Assembly: GCF_905163445.1 (NCBI RefSeq)
Contig: NC_053200.1
Span: 14,322,001 to 14,386,000 of the forward strand
DNA from: Pararge aegeria
Lineage: Eukaryota > Arthropoda > Insecta > Lepidoptera > Nymphalidae
DNA: 64,000 bases
Direction of reading: 5' to 3'
Positions 43,656-53,383 of this stretch are shown one piece after another. Made by a program: the position numbers and the translations under genes. Position 1 is the first letter of the stretch. The number at the start of each line of letters is the position of its first letter. The notes under the pieces were generated by a model. That model worked only from the letters and a program-made list of their open reading frames with translations. It searched no databases and was not told the DNA's origin.

Positions 43656-43957
43656 ATTATATTAATTTGCTATACTCCGCGAAAAGCAGCAGAATCTGTA
43701 TGGTGTTATTTATAATCTCTTCAATCTTTATACTCCACACCAAAAACATCTTAGGCAATGTACCCTCTACGCACGTTTCGCTCCGAAACCGGAGCATCCT
43801 CAGGAGATGTTGACTTTACAATGAATAATTTTTAAGTTTCTTATTAATTCTTAAGTAATTCAGCATCACCTGCTTTTTGTGGAATAAAGTAAATTAAGCT
43901 TAATTTTCATAACATATCATGGAATTCCGCAAAGTACGCCTACTTCTTTCCAATAAA
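43655..43957 (+). mobile_element. MITE M-1 copy with right terminus
   Basis: ATATTAATTTGCTATACTCC, CTACGCACGTTTCGCTCCGA and TCAGGAGATGTTGACTTTAC match one arm of the foldback element. The right end CCGCAAAGTACGCCTACTTC is the reverse complement of the left end at 24770. Confidence 0.62.
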
Positions 43958-45084
43958 TCTGAAGATTTTGGATTAGATTGATGTTTAATGATATCGGGCG
44001 AAAATGTCTATTTATCGACTGCTTTGCAATCGTTCTAGGATTTTTCGCAGAAAAACGACGGTTCTGGTACCCGTGATATTTTTCCAAAATCCAGCGGGAT
44101 TTTAAAAAACGGAAATGTATGCGGACGAAGTTGCGGGTCATAGTAAGCTAATTATTGAATAATTAATAAAGAAATGCAGTCCGACTGAGCAATTCTGAGC
44201 TGTAAGTATTTGTAAAACATGACTTGAAATTTTATATAAAAGCTTTTGTTCAAAATAATAGCCAAGTAAGTTGACAAAGACATCTTTTGCGATCAGAATA
44301 AAGATTCTGGTATTTAAAATATCCTTTGTTTGATTTTGCATAATAATATCTAGCATAGTTGGTATGCCATTACTCATTAGGTACGGTAAAATTGTTTTTA
44401 TCGCGATTGAGAATTCAAATACCTTAATATTGCAAAAGCAATCTTTGATACACATCTAATGATGGACATCTTTAATACTTTAGCTCGTATAGTAAGATAA
44501 TCGATGTCGTATTACGGCAGACTTTGTAATAAAAATATTACTGCACGGTCGGTCTTAAAAAATATTTAGATTTATTTTTCAGGGATATACCTACCTATAG
44601 TTTTTTATGGGTATTCGGACGTTGTAGGTTTGAATTCCTGACCAAATAAAGATAATTAATTTATTTAACCACAGACATTATATCGATACGTTCACGCGTA
44701 GTGTTTGTATCCTCTTTAAAGCTTTAGAAGTTTTCACTTTTTTAATTTTTTTTATTGGTTTTTGATAATATTTTCCTAACTGTTATTGTTTATTTTGATC
44801 AGGTACTTTTTAAATATAAATTTTTATACACGCTGCCTTTCCGTGGCATCGCCATATCGGTACCTAATAATAAATAATCAGCGTTCCAGTATTTAATAAA
44901 TAAATTTAAAAAAATGCTAACTGCAGTTGATAAGTAAATCGGCGACCTGCATTAAATCTTTATTGCAGGAGCTGGTGACACGTTGGCTTCATCAATGTAG
45001 TGCAGTCCTAAAGGAGTTTATTTGCAGTTTTATTTTTTTATAGTAATAATTCTAGCAGATGGTAAGCGCGAAAACCATTTCCTA
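43958..45084. other. Intergenic stretch with Helitron-like end
   Basis: ATGCGGACGAAGTTGCGGGT at 44114..44133 is a typical element end. The rest holds no recognised repeat or gene. Confidence 0.35.
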
Positions 45085-45245
45085 TATCCAGGACAACAAT
45101 TCGTAACACATGCAGTAACACGCCCTGTAAAGTGCCACCCTGTGTCAAAAATCCTGAAGCGTAGGTGTTAAGCCTCATATGCCTATAATTGAACCGGCAA
45201 CCAAGCCCTTCAGACCAGACCGGACAATGTTCCACAGTGCTTTCT
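45085..45245 (+). mobile_element. Dispersed repeat R15
   Basis: AAGTGCCACCCTGTGTCAAA, GTAGGTGTTAAGCCTCATAT and AACCGGCAACCAAGCCCTTC match 43495..43655. Confidence 0.5.
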
Positions 45246-45281
45246 TTTCTTTTTTTTGTTTCACTACAAGTAAGCAATGAC

Positions 45282-45494
45282 TTATGAGGCCTCATAAGAA
45301 GGCTCAGAGTCACTCAGCAGGCGATGGAGAGAGCTATAGGAGTAAGTCTACGTGATCAAATCAGAAATGAGGAGATCCGTAAAAGAACTAGAGTTACCGA
45401 CATAGCTCAGCAATTCGCGAAGCTGAAGTGGGAATGGGCAGGGCACATAGTTCGGAGAACCGATGGACGTTGGGGTCTTAAAGTGCTGGAATGA
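45282..45494 (+). pseudogene. RTE-type LINE reverse transcriptase C-terminal part
   Basis: The frame reads QQAMERAIGVSLRDQIRNEE, KRTRVTDIAQQFAKLKWEWA and GHIVRRTDGRWGLKVLE and stop. This is the conserved C-terminal region of RTE-clade endonuclease/reverse transcriptases. It ends where the next module (WRPRTGKRSVGRPPTRW) would begin; that module lies inverted at 45551..45705. Confidence 0.72.
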
Positions 45495-45550
45495 ATATAA
45501 TAATATGTAATGATTTATAATAATATGTGTGATTGCAGCCATTGCTTCAT

Positions 45551-45705
45551 CATCATCATCATCACCTCAACCAATTGACGTCCACTGCTGGACATAGGTC
45601 TTTTGTAAGGTGACTCGCCTGATGTCATCTATCCATCTCGTTGGGGGCCGACCTACGCTGCGTTTACCGGTGCGGGGTCGCCATTCCAGCATCTTGAGAC
45701 CCAAC
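45551..45705 (-). pseudogene. RTE-type LINE extreme C-terminus with (ATG)n tail
   Basis: The minus frame reads LKMLEWRPRTGKRSVGRPPT and WIDDIRRV, then a deletion, then KTYVQQWTSIG and stop. A run of GAT/ATG triplets follows at 45546..45562 as the element's 3' tail. Confidence 0.72.
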
Positions 45706-46017
45706 GTATTAATTAAAATTTTTAAATAATGGGGTAACACGCCCAAAATCAACGAGTGAACAAAAATATATTTTTTTAACGTTTTCAACGATTTACGTAT
45801 ATGACTTGGAATACATAATTCAAGTAATAAAACGAATCTGTATTAATAGAGAAATATTTTAATTGGATTTCAAATCGTGTGAAGATCGGAAAGGTGTACG
45901 AACGGTTTTAGTGTATTTCGTCGATTTTACACGCATCAATTACTTTATTTTACGAGTACGGTCTATATTAAGGTCAAAAATATTTTTAGGCCTTGTACGC
46001 TTGTACAAACTATACGC

Positions 46018-46231
46018 GGCTAGTTACCACCCTACCGTCAAAGACATAGCCAGCGACATGCTAAGCGATTCAGCGTTCCGGTATGATGTAGCGTAGAAAC
46101 TGATTAGAGGTATGGGTTGAATGTAATGTAACTGCCATACCTACTTACAGGTTAGCCCGCTACCGTCTTAAGACTGCATCAACTATGTGAGATTGCAGTC
46201 AAGGGCTAACTTGTAGTGGAATAAAAAAAAA
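46018..46231 (+). mobile_element. SINE family B, head-truncated
   Basis: GCTAGTTACCACCCTACCGT, GTAGCGTAGAAACTGATTAG, GTTAGCCCGCTACCGTCTTA and GTCAAGGGCTAACTTGTAGT with a terminal A run. Confidence 0.75.
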
Positions 46232-46254
46232 ACTAGTTGGTTAATTCTTGAATC

Positions 46255-46660
46255 GACAGCCGATTGACGCAGTGGGTAGTGAACCTGTTTTTTTGGGTCC
46301 AAGGCCGTGGGTTCGTTTCCCACAACTGGAAAATGTTTGTGTGATGAACATGAACGTTTTTCAGCGTGGTGTTTATCTGTACATTATAATTATTTAATTT
46401 AATTTAATTTGAACAACTTTATTGCATAATTATTATAAGTATAGATAAAGAAAACACACACAGGAACACTTATTACTTATTTTAACATAAATTATGTGCA
46501 AAAGGCGGCCTTATCTCTAAAAGTGATCCCTTCTTCCTTTTTTCTCCTCTTTATTTATGTACATTATTCATAAAAATATTCATCAGTTATCTTACCCATT
46601 ACACAAGCTATGCGTACTTTGGAGTTAGATGGCGATGTGTGTATTGTCGTTATATATTAA
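46255..46660 (+). mobile_element. SINE family A interrupted by a LINE tail
   Basis: The head GACAGCCGATTGACGCAGTG and B box CGTGGGTTCGTTTCCCACAA lie left of the insert. GTACATTATTCATAAAAATA and the 3' module TTGGAGTTAGATGGCGATG lie right. The two halves rejoin cleanly if 46397..46550 and one TTATTTA copy are removed. Confidence 0.8.
46397..46550 (-). mobile_element. LINE 3' end (family L-3) nested in SINE A
   Basis: The insert holds the L-3 module (AAAAGGCGGCCTTATCTCTA) and, on its left, an (AATTT)n run that is the element's 3' tail on the minus strand. TTATTTA flanks it at 46390..46396 and 46551..46557 as a 7-bp target duplication. Confidence 0.72.
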
Positions 46661-47113
46661 TTTACCTTTAATATAAAAGGGAACAGTATCTATATTCGAT
46701 ATGAGAAATTATGTTATCTAGTTTTGCTGGTACAAAACTAGCAGCTTAAGCTAAAAGTCAAATAGGTGGCGCGTTTATAAAAAAAAAATATACAGTCGAA
46801 TTGAGAACCGTTTAATGTTTAGCCCATTCGTATACTCTTTATCAACAGTTTCACCAGCTTACAAAAAAAAACCACGCTACTAAACGATAACACTGATTGC
46901 GAGCAATCAACTCTCATCCATTTAACAGTTCCATTTTCGAAGATATTCATCAGAATTTTTCCAAATTAAATGGGATCACATATGGACATGCAAAAAAAAA
47001 GAATCATCAAGTCGGTCTATAAGACAAAAATGTAATGGTTTGACATATTAAAGTTGGTTAAAATAAGCAATGCCTTTGAAATAATATCTCTTTAGGTAAA
47101 CCATTATATTATT
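46661..47113. other. Intergenic stretch, nothing recognised
   Basis: No protein-like frame and no matching repeat. Confidence 0.35.
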
Positions 47114-47577
47114 AGCTGTTGCCCGCGACTTCGTCTTCGTGTGGTTTTGTTTTTTGAATGGCATTCAATTAAGTTGTTGTTCTAAAAAAATTAAGGTTTT
47201 CAGTATCGCTAAGCCTCAAATGAAGGGTTTGCTGCTGTCCGCTGAGGAGTTCTTTTCTCTATCTCCAGCCACATTCATCAGATATTCACAAAGTTTGGGC
47301 AGAATTAAACACATATTATAATCTACTCTATAGTACAAAAAAAAATATTTAAATTGGTTATAATTTGCCGAAGTTTAGTGTAAAATCGTCAAACACTATC
47401 ATCGCCTCTCCCAAAGGAAAAGAGCTTAATAAAAGGATAAAAAGTATCCTATATTACTTCTAACACTTCCAAGAATATGTTTACAAAGTTTCATGAGGAT
47501 CGGTTAAGTAGTTTTTGCGTGAAAGCGTAACAAACAAACTTACATTGACATTTATAATATTAGTAGGGATAGGGATA
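47114..47577 (+). mobile_element. Helitron-like/SINE-like element, plus-strand copy
   Basis: GCTGTTGCCCGCGACTTCGT, TCAGTATCGCTAAGCC, GGGCAGAATTAAACACATAT and AACAAACAAACTTACATTGA match the inverse copy at 23104..23550 over the whole length. It ends at TTATAATATTAGTAGGGAT, where a hexamer array begins. Confidence 0.6.
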
Positions 47578-47632
47578 GGGATAGGGATATGGATAGGGAT
47601 AGGGAAGTAGGGATAGGGATAGTAGTGGTTCC
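47567..47632. repeat. (AGGGAT)n satellite
   Basis: About ten AGGGAT units with small variants (AGGGATATGGAT, AGGGAAGT) directly follow the element end, whose last hexamer is the same word. Confidence 0.8.
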
Positions 47633-48188
47633 TCAAACTGTAAAGTTTTACTTGTTTAAGCTACTCTTGATTAATAGTTATTGCGTGTTAGATGACATAT
47701 ATTCCAAATAGGTTTTGGTAGTCAACTCAGTATGAAGTCTTGAGTAAATAATGTGTTAGGTACCTACTTCAAGCTGTATTGTAAGTTTATGATTTTATCA
47801 TATTGACCCACTCTCTCGTCTTGATAGCATTAAACACACCAATCCATCAAATGGATGTTCTCCGAGACGTAATGTCTAATTACAGATGCTATTAAGCATC
47901 CTTAAGGTAATCAAAGCGGTCGTGATCATTGCAGTTATTACGACAGAGGTTTGATTAAAGATTTTTTGAAGTAACATCTCTTTGACGACTTATTTAACGG
48001 CTGTAACGGGTTGTGTTTTGTAAATCTCTTTTCGAGTCGAAAAATTTCATGGTCGGAAGCGTTGTAAACAAACTCACTTTCGCGTTGATAATATTACTAG
48101 CTGTGGCCCGCGGCTTTTTCGGTGTTTGTTTCGTTAATTTCGAAATCTCGCACAGTTTTGCTCAGAGAGAGAATCTTCCGTCTCAAGG
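47633..48188. other. Intergenic stretch
   Basis: A Helitron-like end (TTACTAGCTGTGGCCCGCGG) is seen near 48097. Nothing else is recognised. Confidence 0.35.
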
Positions 48189-48660
48189 ATAAATAAAATA
48201 TTATATACTAGGACAATACACACATCGCCACCTAGCCCCAAAGTAAGCGTATCTTGCGTTATAGGTACTAAGATGACTGATAAATAAATTTATGAATAAT
48301 ATACATGAATATGCCGTGTGTTGACGGCAGATCAGAATACACTTGTCACCACCCCTTTTCTCACCGCGGGTACGAGGCAACAAAGGAAATATAACGGAGA
48401 GCGGGCAGCGGCGTCCTCTGTGCTACTACTGCCATCTACTGCGATCGACAATCCAAGCCTGCCCAGCGTGGTGGTTATGGGCAAATCCTCTCGTTGGGAG
48501 AGGCCTTTAGTTCAGCAGTGGGCTGTAATAGGCTGTTGATGATGATGATGATACATGAATACTTATAAAATACAGGTAAACATTTTCCAGTTGTGGGAAT
48601 CGAACCCACGGCCTTGGACTCAGAAATCAGGGTCGCTATCCACTGCGCCAATTGGCCGTA
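48189..48660 (-). mobile_element. SINE family A interrupted by a younger insertion
   Basis: The 3' module (GCCACCTAGCCCCAAAGTAA) lies left of the insert. The body, B box (GTGGGAATCGAACCCACGGC) and head (CCACTGCGCCAATTGGCCGT) lie right. The SINE is otherwise nearly full length. Confidence 0.82.
48312..48550 (+). mobile_element. SINE/LINE-tail R7 insertion with 11-bp target duplication
   Basis: The insert starts GTGTGTTGACGGCAGATCAG and ends GGCCTTTAGTTCAGCAGTGG, then a (GAT)n tail. ATACATGAATA flanks it exactly at 48301..48311 and 48551..48561. A second copy of the element lies at 52353..52540. Confidence 0.82.
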
Positions 48661-48737
48661 GTTAATTAGGATACTAGTTATCTGTTCAAAATTTAAATTT
48701 CAATGCAGTGGTTTCGCCAAACATAATCATCACATCT

Positions 48738-48865
48738 CTGTGAACCGATGGACGTTGGGATCCCAAGGTGTGAGGAATGGAGGACGATGATGTGGACTTT
48801 CCACGTCAGCGAGTCTCTGGGAGCCGCTGGAAAGACATGTTGGAACCAGTGGACGTCAATCAGTT
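48738..48865 (+). pseudogene. RTE-type LINE C-terminal fragment, frameshifted
   Basis: AACCGATGGACGTTGGGATC encodes RTDGRWD. CCACGTCAGCGAGTCTCTGG and TGGACGTCAATCAGTTGAT hold remnants of the later module and stop, in different frames. Confidence 0.5.
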
Positions 48866-49474
48866 GATATTCGATTGCTTTAAGCTATAGCTACCTTTCT
48901 TTTAAATTCAAATATTGCAAGTTGCTATTTGCCTAACCTCGCCATTAAAGACCAATATGGATCCATTTCATGCCAAGTTCTACATCGATCACTCACGCGT
49001 TATCTAGATAATAGAGCATAATGCAATATCAGTCAAACTCAAAAAAATCATTATTCAAATGGACTTTTACGAGCTCCTTTGAATCATCTATTATGTTAAT
49101 ATTTGATGTTTCAATGATTTGTGAGTCATTCTGCTGATTTGGCACAACAATTAATTTTATTAGAATTCCGAAAGCCTCATTCTTTGCTTTAGATTTTTTG
49201 TCTATATTTTATATCTATCAAAATTTTATCTTCTTATTTAAGCTCATTAATTTCGAATGTGACTTTTCCGTCTTACTCTCTCTCATTACTATAAATACTC
49301 GCGTTAAAATATTTTAATCCCTTTGTCCTAAATGTCTACAAGAACAATACTTCTTTTTACAATCCCATCGTTCGCGTGTGACGCCTTTATAATGATTTAG
49401 TATCAAGTAATTGTAATATTGACATTTTTAACAAAAGGATAAATGTTTTTAAAAACCGAATTATTAACCACTAT
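48866..49474. other. Intergenic stretch, nothing recognised
   Basis: AT-rich sequence with no repeats shared with the rest of the window. Confidence 0.35.
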
Positions 49475-49476
49475 TC

Positions 49477-49554
49477 TACGTAACTTATATATATATACTA
49501 TATATAAGTTACGTACCTACTGAGGTAGGTTCATCATGAACCTACCTCAGGTCA
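49477..49554. repeat. Two adjacent hairpins
   Basis: The first: TACGTAACTTATATATA pairs with TATATATAAGTTACGTA around 49495. The second follows within a few bases: TGAGGTAGGTTCAT pairs with ATGAACCTACCTCA around a single C. Both are perfect or nearly so. Confidence 0.78.
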
Positions 49555-49705
49555 CGGGTCTCATCTCAGAATGAAAAGGGTTTAAGGCTTGGAAGACGAA
49601 ATAGGATACTTCTTTTTCAGAGCCAACTTACGTTTAATATGGAATTTTTAAAAATCGAAACAGACACGCATAATATTCTAGCAACAGGAACGCAATATTT
49701 ACAAA

Positions 49706-49995
49706 CTAAGATAGCCCAGTGGTTAGGACTTCGGCTTCACTTTCGAGGGGCCGAGTTCGAATCCCAGGCAAGCACCTCTAACTTTTTTTTTGTGCGTTTT
49801 AAGTAATGAAAATATCACTTACATCAACGGTGCACGAAATACATAGCCTGAGAGTTCTCCATAATGTTCTCAAAGGCGTATGAAGTCTACCAATCAGTAC
49901 TGGGTCAGCGTGGTGGACTATGGCCTAAACCCGAATATTGTGGGATCCGTGCCCTGCAGTAAGCCGATAATGGGTTGATATTATGACGACTAACT
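49706..49995 (+). mobile_element. SINE family C copy
   Basis: The tRNA-like head (GATAGCCCAGTGGTTAGGAC, GGCCGAGTTCGAATCCCAGG), body (CCTGAGAGTTCTCCATAATG, GGTCAGCGTGGTGGACTATG) and tail (GCCGATAATGGGTTGATATT) are all present. Confidence 0.75.
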
Positions 49996-50052
49996 GGAAA
50001 CGGACATAAATTAGTGATATCTGCATATCGTTAAGAAAATTACAAAAATCCT

Positions 50053-50420
50053 TTGTGGGGATGGGTATATGCTTTTATAACATGGAAGGTAATATTAGAT
50101 CTACCTTTACCTAAGTTTAAACAATATATTAAAACACATTTAACAAATCTTGCTTACTACACGATTGATGAATTCTTTAACGACAAGGCTGCTTGGAAGC
50201 AGGCCACTCCGCTCTCATCTCTCACAAAAGAGAAAAATTCTAAAGATTGTTAAACTTTAAAATGATGTAGGAAAAGAGCAATATGGTTTCTTTTCGGCTC
50301 TTCTTAGCGGAATGTGCCTTTCGAACCGGTGGTAGAGTCACTAAAAACAGACTGACTTGACGTTTCAAAAGTGCTTATTAATTAGGCCTACTTGAAATAA
50401 ATTAATTTTGAATTTTGCAT
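50053..50420 (+). pseudogene. LINE C-terminus and 3'UTR (family L-5), best copy
   Basis: The frame ends LPKFKQYIKTHLTNLAYYTI, DEFFNDKAAWKQATPLSSL and a stop at 50253. The 3'UTR follows: GGCTCTTCTTAGCGGAATGT, CGAACCGGTGGTAGAGTCAC, GACTTGACGTTTCAAAAGTG and TAGGCCTACTTGAAATAAAT. It is 5'-truncated and defines the family. Confidence 0.7.
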
Positions 50421-51195
50421 TTTTTGATGACGCAATATTTGTTTTAAGTTAATTTAGTGAAGCGTGACGTCTCATCCAAACCGTCGTTTCGTATTGATGG
50501 GTAGGTCAGCTCGCACACGAAGTCGTGATGCCTACGATATCGAATGTAATCGATGACCGCGACCTTTCTCCTTTGTGGGTTGACGGTAGACTGACGGCGA
50601 TGGTGAACTATGAAGTGGCGTGCAATGCAGGCAGCACTTTAATTATTATTTTAAGACTAGCTTTTACTCTCGGATCCGCTCGCGTGGTAATTTGGAAATC
50701 TTTGCCAGGAGGAATGTGACACCGATCATGAATACAGGACAGTACATTATATCGCTTGTTACTCCTTAATTCTTTGTCCTTTCAACTACTTCTATTTAAT
50801 TAGAAATTTTTCATTGTTACTTAGCTTTAAATAATTTTAACTTTATACTTTTAAAGTTTTATATTAACAGACAAATAATTAACTGTAAATAATTTAAAGG
50901 AATGACTTTTTAAATTTTTAATGCATGCTGTGGTAGCCTGTAAATAGTTGGAAAATTAGAAACTAAAAAAATTTATTAACTAAAAAAAGAGCAAGTTTTA
51001 ATCGATCTTCTGTTGGTTGTCCATTATAAATAAATAAATAAATGCCAAAAATAATATCGTGTGGTTACTTTGTCAGGACGTAAATGAAGGACGATTTTTC
51101 ATTTTTTTTTTTGTTGTTTTATAATTGACGTGCTATGTTTAAAAACGTGTAATATGCATGTTGTAAGTGCCCTTAATAAAGAAATAAAATAAATA
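50421..51195. other. Intergenic stretch, nothing recognised
   Basis: No gene recognised; an (AAAT)n-like run near 51030. Confidence 0.35.
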
Positions 51196-51199
51196 AATT

Positions 51200-51500
51200 A
51201 AAATGTTTTTTTTCATGTACCTGTAAACCACCCTTATGGGAATTAGATGTTTTCCAGGACTAAAAGTAGCCCATGTTAATCTCCGTCCTCTATATTAAAA
51301 ATGCGAAAGTGTGTTTGTTTGTCCTTCAATAACGCAGCAACCGACCAACGGATTGATGTGATTTTTTGCATAGAGATAGTTTATGAGTGAGAGATTGATA
51401 TAAGCTTGCCATAGGAACTTTGGATTTTCCGGGATAAAAAGTAGCCCATGCCTCTCTACGGCTCATAAATCACCTCAATGCTAAAATTCCCATCAATCCG
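51200..51500. mobile_element. Helitron-like debris
   Basis: CGAAAGTGTGTTTGTTTGTC, CGCAGCAACCGACCAACGGA, GATGTGATTTTTTGCATAGA and AAAAAGTAGCCCATGCC are typical of degraded non-autonomous elements of Lepidoptera (recalled). Confidence 0.45.
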
Positions 51501-51557
51501 TTGCTTAACATATTCTTTTAATGCATTGGTAGGTCCAAAATTACCTTAGGAATCATA

Positions 51558-51695
51558 TTCACGTTGAAGCTAGTGATATTTTAATTACTTAAAAGGCACA
51601 TAACTTAGAAAACTTGGAGGTGCGAGCTGGGATTCGAACTCGGCCCCCCGAAAGTGAAGTCGAGCTCCTACCCACTGGGCTATCACCGCTTCACC
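51558..51695 (-). mobile_element. SINE family C, 5' half
   Basis: The reverse complement of the head (CGGCCCCCCGAAAGTGAAGT, CCTACCCACTGGGCTATCAC) and body start (GATATTTTAATTACTTAAAA) is visible. The 3' half is missing. Confidence 0.65.
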
Positions 51696-51709
51696 TTAAA
51701 CATATTTTT

Positions 51710-51970
51710 GATTCAAAATTCAAAATTCAAAATTCAAAATTCATTTATTTTAAGTAGGCCTAATATAAGCACTTTTGAAACGTCAAGTCTGTCTGTTTGT
51801 AGTGATTCTACCACCGGTTCGGAAGGCAGATTCTACCGAGAAGAAACTCAGCAGTTGCTCTTTTCCAACATCAACAATTTACATTTTGCATTTTAACATT
51901 AATTTTTCTATCTTGTGAGAGCTGAAAGCGGAGCCGGATGCTTCCAAGCAACCTTGTCATTAAAAATTTG
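51710..51970 (-). mobile_element. LINE C-terminus and 3'UTR (family L-5)
   Basis: The reverse complement of the L-5 3'UTR (CTACCACCGGTTCGGAAGGC, AGTAGGCCTAATATAAGCAC) and the end of the coding part (GATGCTTCCAAGCAACCTTG) is present. It ends in a run of TTTTGAATTTTGAAT repeats at 51715..51745. Confidence 0.65.
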
Positions 51971-52352
51971 TTATTATTATATACGTAAACTATTTATTTG
52001 ATGGTTATTTACAGCATACATTAAGATTCATACATCATGTCCTACAAACCTCGTATACACACCTCCACCTCTTCGTATAGGTATCTACATACACAAATAA
52101 ATCTTCGTATACGTACAAAATTCCCTTAGAATTAATACGAAAGCTTTGGAAATCACGTCCCTAAGATTGCCTGGTAGAGATTAACGAACTGAGCCGGAAT
52201 AATTGGAATCTTTTTAAAAGTGTTGCCTAATTCCCTATGCGCCTTGCAAATTCAATTAGCAAATAAGAAGATTTCAATCTTTGCTCACACAAGTTTCGTG
52301 ATATTTAAGGGTTCGAGAAGATAATTTAAATTACGAACTTGAAGTATTTCCT
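51971..52352. other. Intergenic stretch
   Basis: A scrap of L-3-like sequence (GATTGCCTGGTAGAGATTAA) lies near 52165..52190. Nothing else is recognised. Confidence 0.3.
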
Positions 52353-52540
52353 GTGGCATGTGGTGACGGTAGATCAGAATACAGTTGTCACCAACCCTCT
52401 TTCCGCGGCTGTCGTACGAGGCGACTAAGGAAATATAACGGAGATTGGGTAGCAGCGTCATCTGGTCTGCTACTACCATCTACTGCGATCACCAAACCGT
52501 TTAGAGAGGCCTTTAGTCCAGCAGTGGAATGTTGGTTTTA
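52353..52540 (+). mobile_element. SINE/LINE-tail R7 copy
   Basis: GTGGTGACGGTAGATCAGAA, CTACTACCATCTACTGCGAT and GAGGCCTTTAGTCCAGCAGT match the insert at 48312..48550. The (GAT)n tail is missing. Confidence 0.65.
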
Positions 52541-52639
52541 TGTTTGATTTTATTGCAGCCCAAGACTGCCGTTGCACCTGGTTGTAAGTGAAAAATTGCG
52601 GGCTAACCTGTTCTAATTATGCCAGTAATATATAAAGCC

Positions 52640-52915
52640 CATAATTTGTTTCAACAACACAAAATCAGGAGCTATTCAATTTGGTTTCATCTTCACCTTT
52701 CCACCATGAAAATGCGAGGCATCGTAATGATTTGCAACCTTACGTATTTGATACACCATGGACTCGTACAAAGCGCTTTGGTACCTCGTTTCCAATTCTG
52801 GAATCTGGAATGCCCTTCCGGCTTCCATTATTCCTGATACATAAAATATAGGTTACCTACAACTAGGCAAGCGAACTCCGTCTTGAGCCACGCCATCACT
52901 TAACATCAGGTGCAT
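52640..52915 (+). pseudogene. Non-LTR reverse transcriptase C-terminal fragment (family L-2)
   Basis: In shifting frames the sequence gives FHHENARHRNDLQPYVFDTP, WTRTKRFGTSFPI and GMPFRLP, matching the 24037..24335 fragment (HRTARHRERWHPYVVDIP, TRTKRFLS). At least one frameshift is present. Confidence 0.55.
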
Positions 52916-52979
52916 TCACTCGCTATTCTAAACATTTAAAAATAATCGCTTGACAGCACGTCTTTCTCGATTGGCTGAA

Positions 52980-53070
52980 AATTCCCTAACTGTCAATGCC
53001 AAAGATTGAACCCAAAACCTCCTAGTTAGCAGATCTCACCACTGCGCCAGGAAGATTGTAAGGATTTCAT
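52980..53070 (-). mobile_element. SINE family B head fragment
   Basis: GATTGAACCCAAAACCTCCT and CTCACCACTGCGCCAGGAAG are the reverse complement of the family B head with its two box-like motifs. Confidence 0.5.
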
Positions 53071-53194
53071 ATTTTATCATTTAAGATCTACAGTTATGTT
53101 TATGCCTTTGAGAATTTTAAAGTAAATGCAAGAAACACAAATAGCTCCTAAACGGTTTAAAAGAATTAAAAAAACCAAATCACAATTTCAACTT

Positions 53195-53200
53195 TTTATT
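53195..53200 (-). promoter_or_regulatory. Candidate poly(A) signal of gene D
   Basis: AATAAA on the minus strand, 184 bp past the stop. Another AATAAA at 53236..53241 is 143 bp past the stop. Confidence 0.5.
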
Positions 53201-53383
53201 TTCATCGTATCAAATGACAAATGTAGAGTCCCTGATTTATTTACACACTTAACTATAACATTATATTTTAAAAGTCAACACCTTCAAGTGTTTTACCGAA
53301 ACTCGTAAAACACTTTTCTCACAGTTCACTCATAGCTAGTATTTGAGCTATATTCACATAAAGTCAATTGTTATCGTTATCCT

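Noticed and set aside
45282..45705. Twin-primed inversion of one RTE insertion
   Set aside because: In twin priming the inverted piece lies on the 5' side; here it lies beyond the 3' tail, so I only report it as an oddity.
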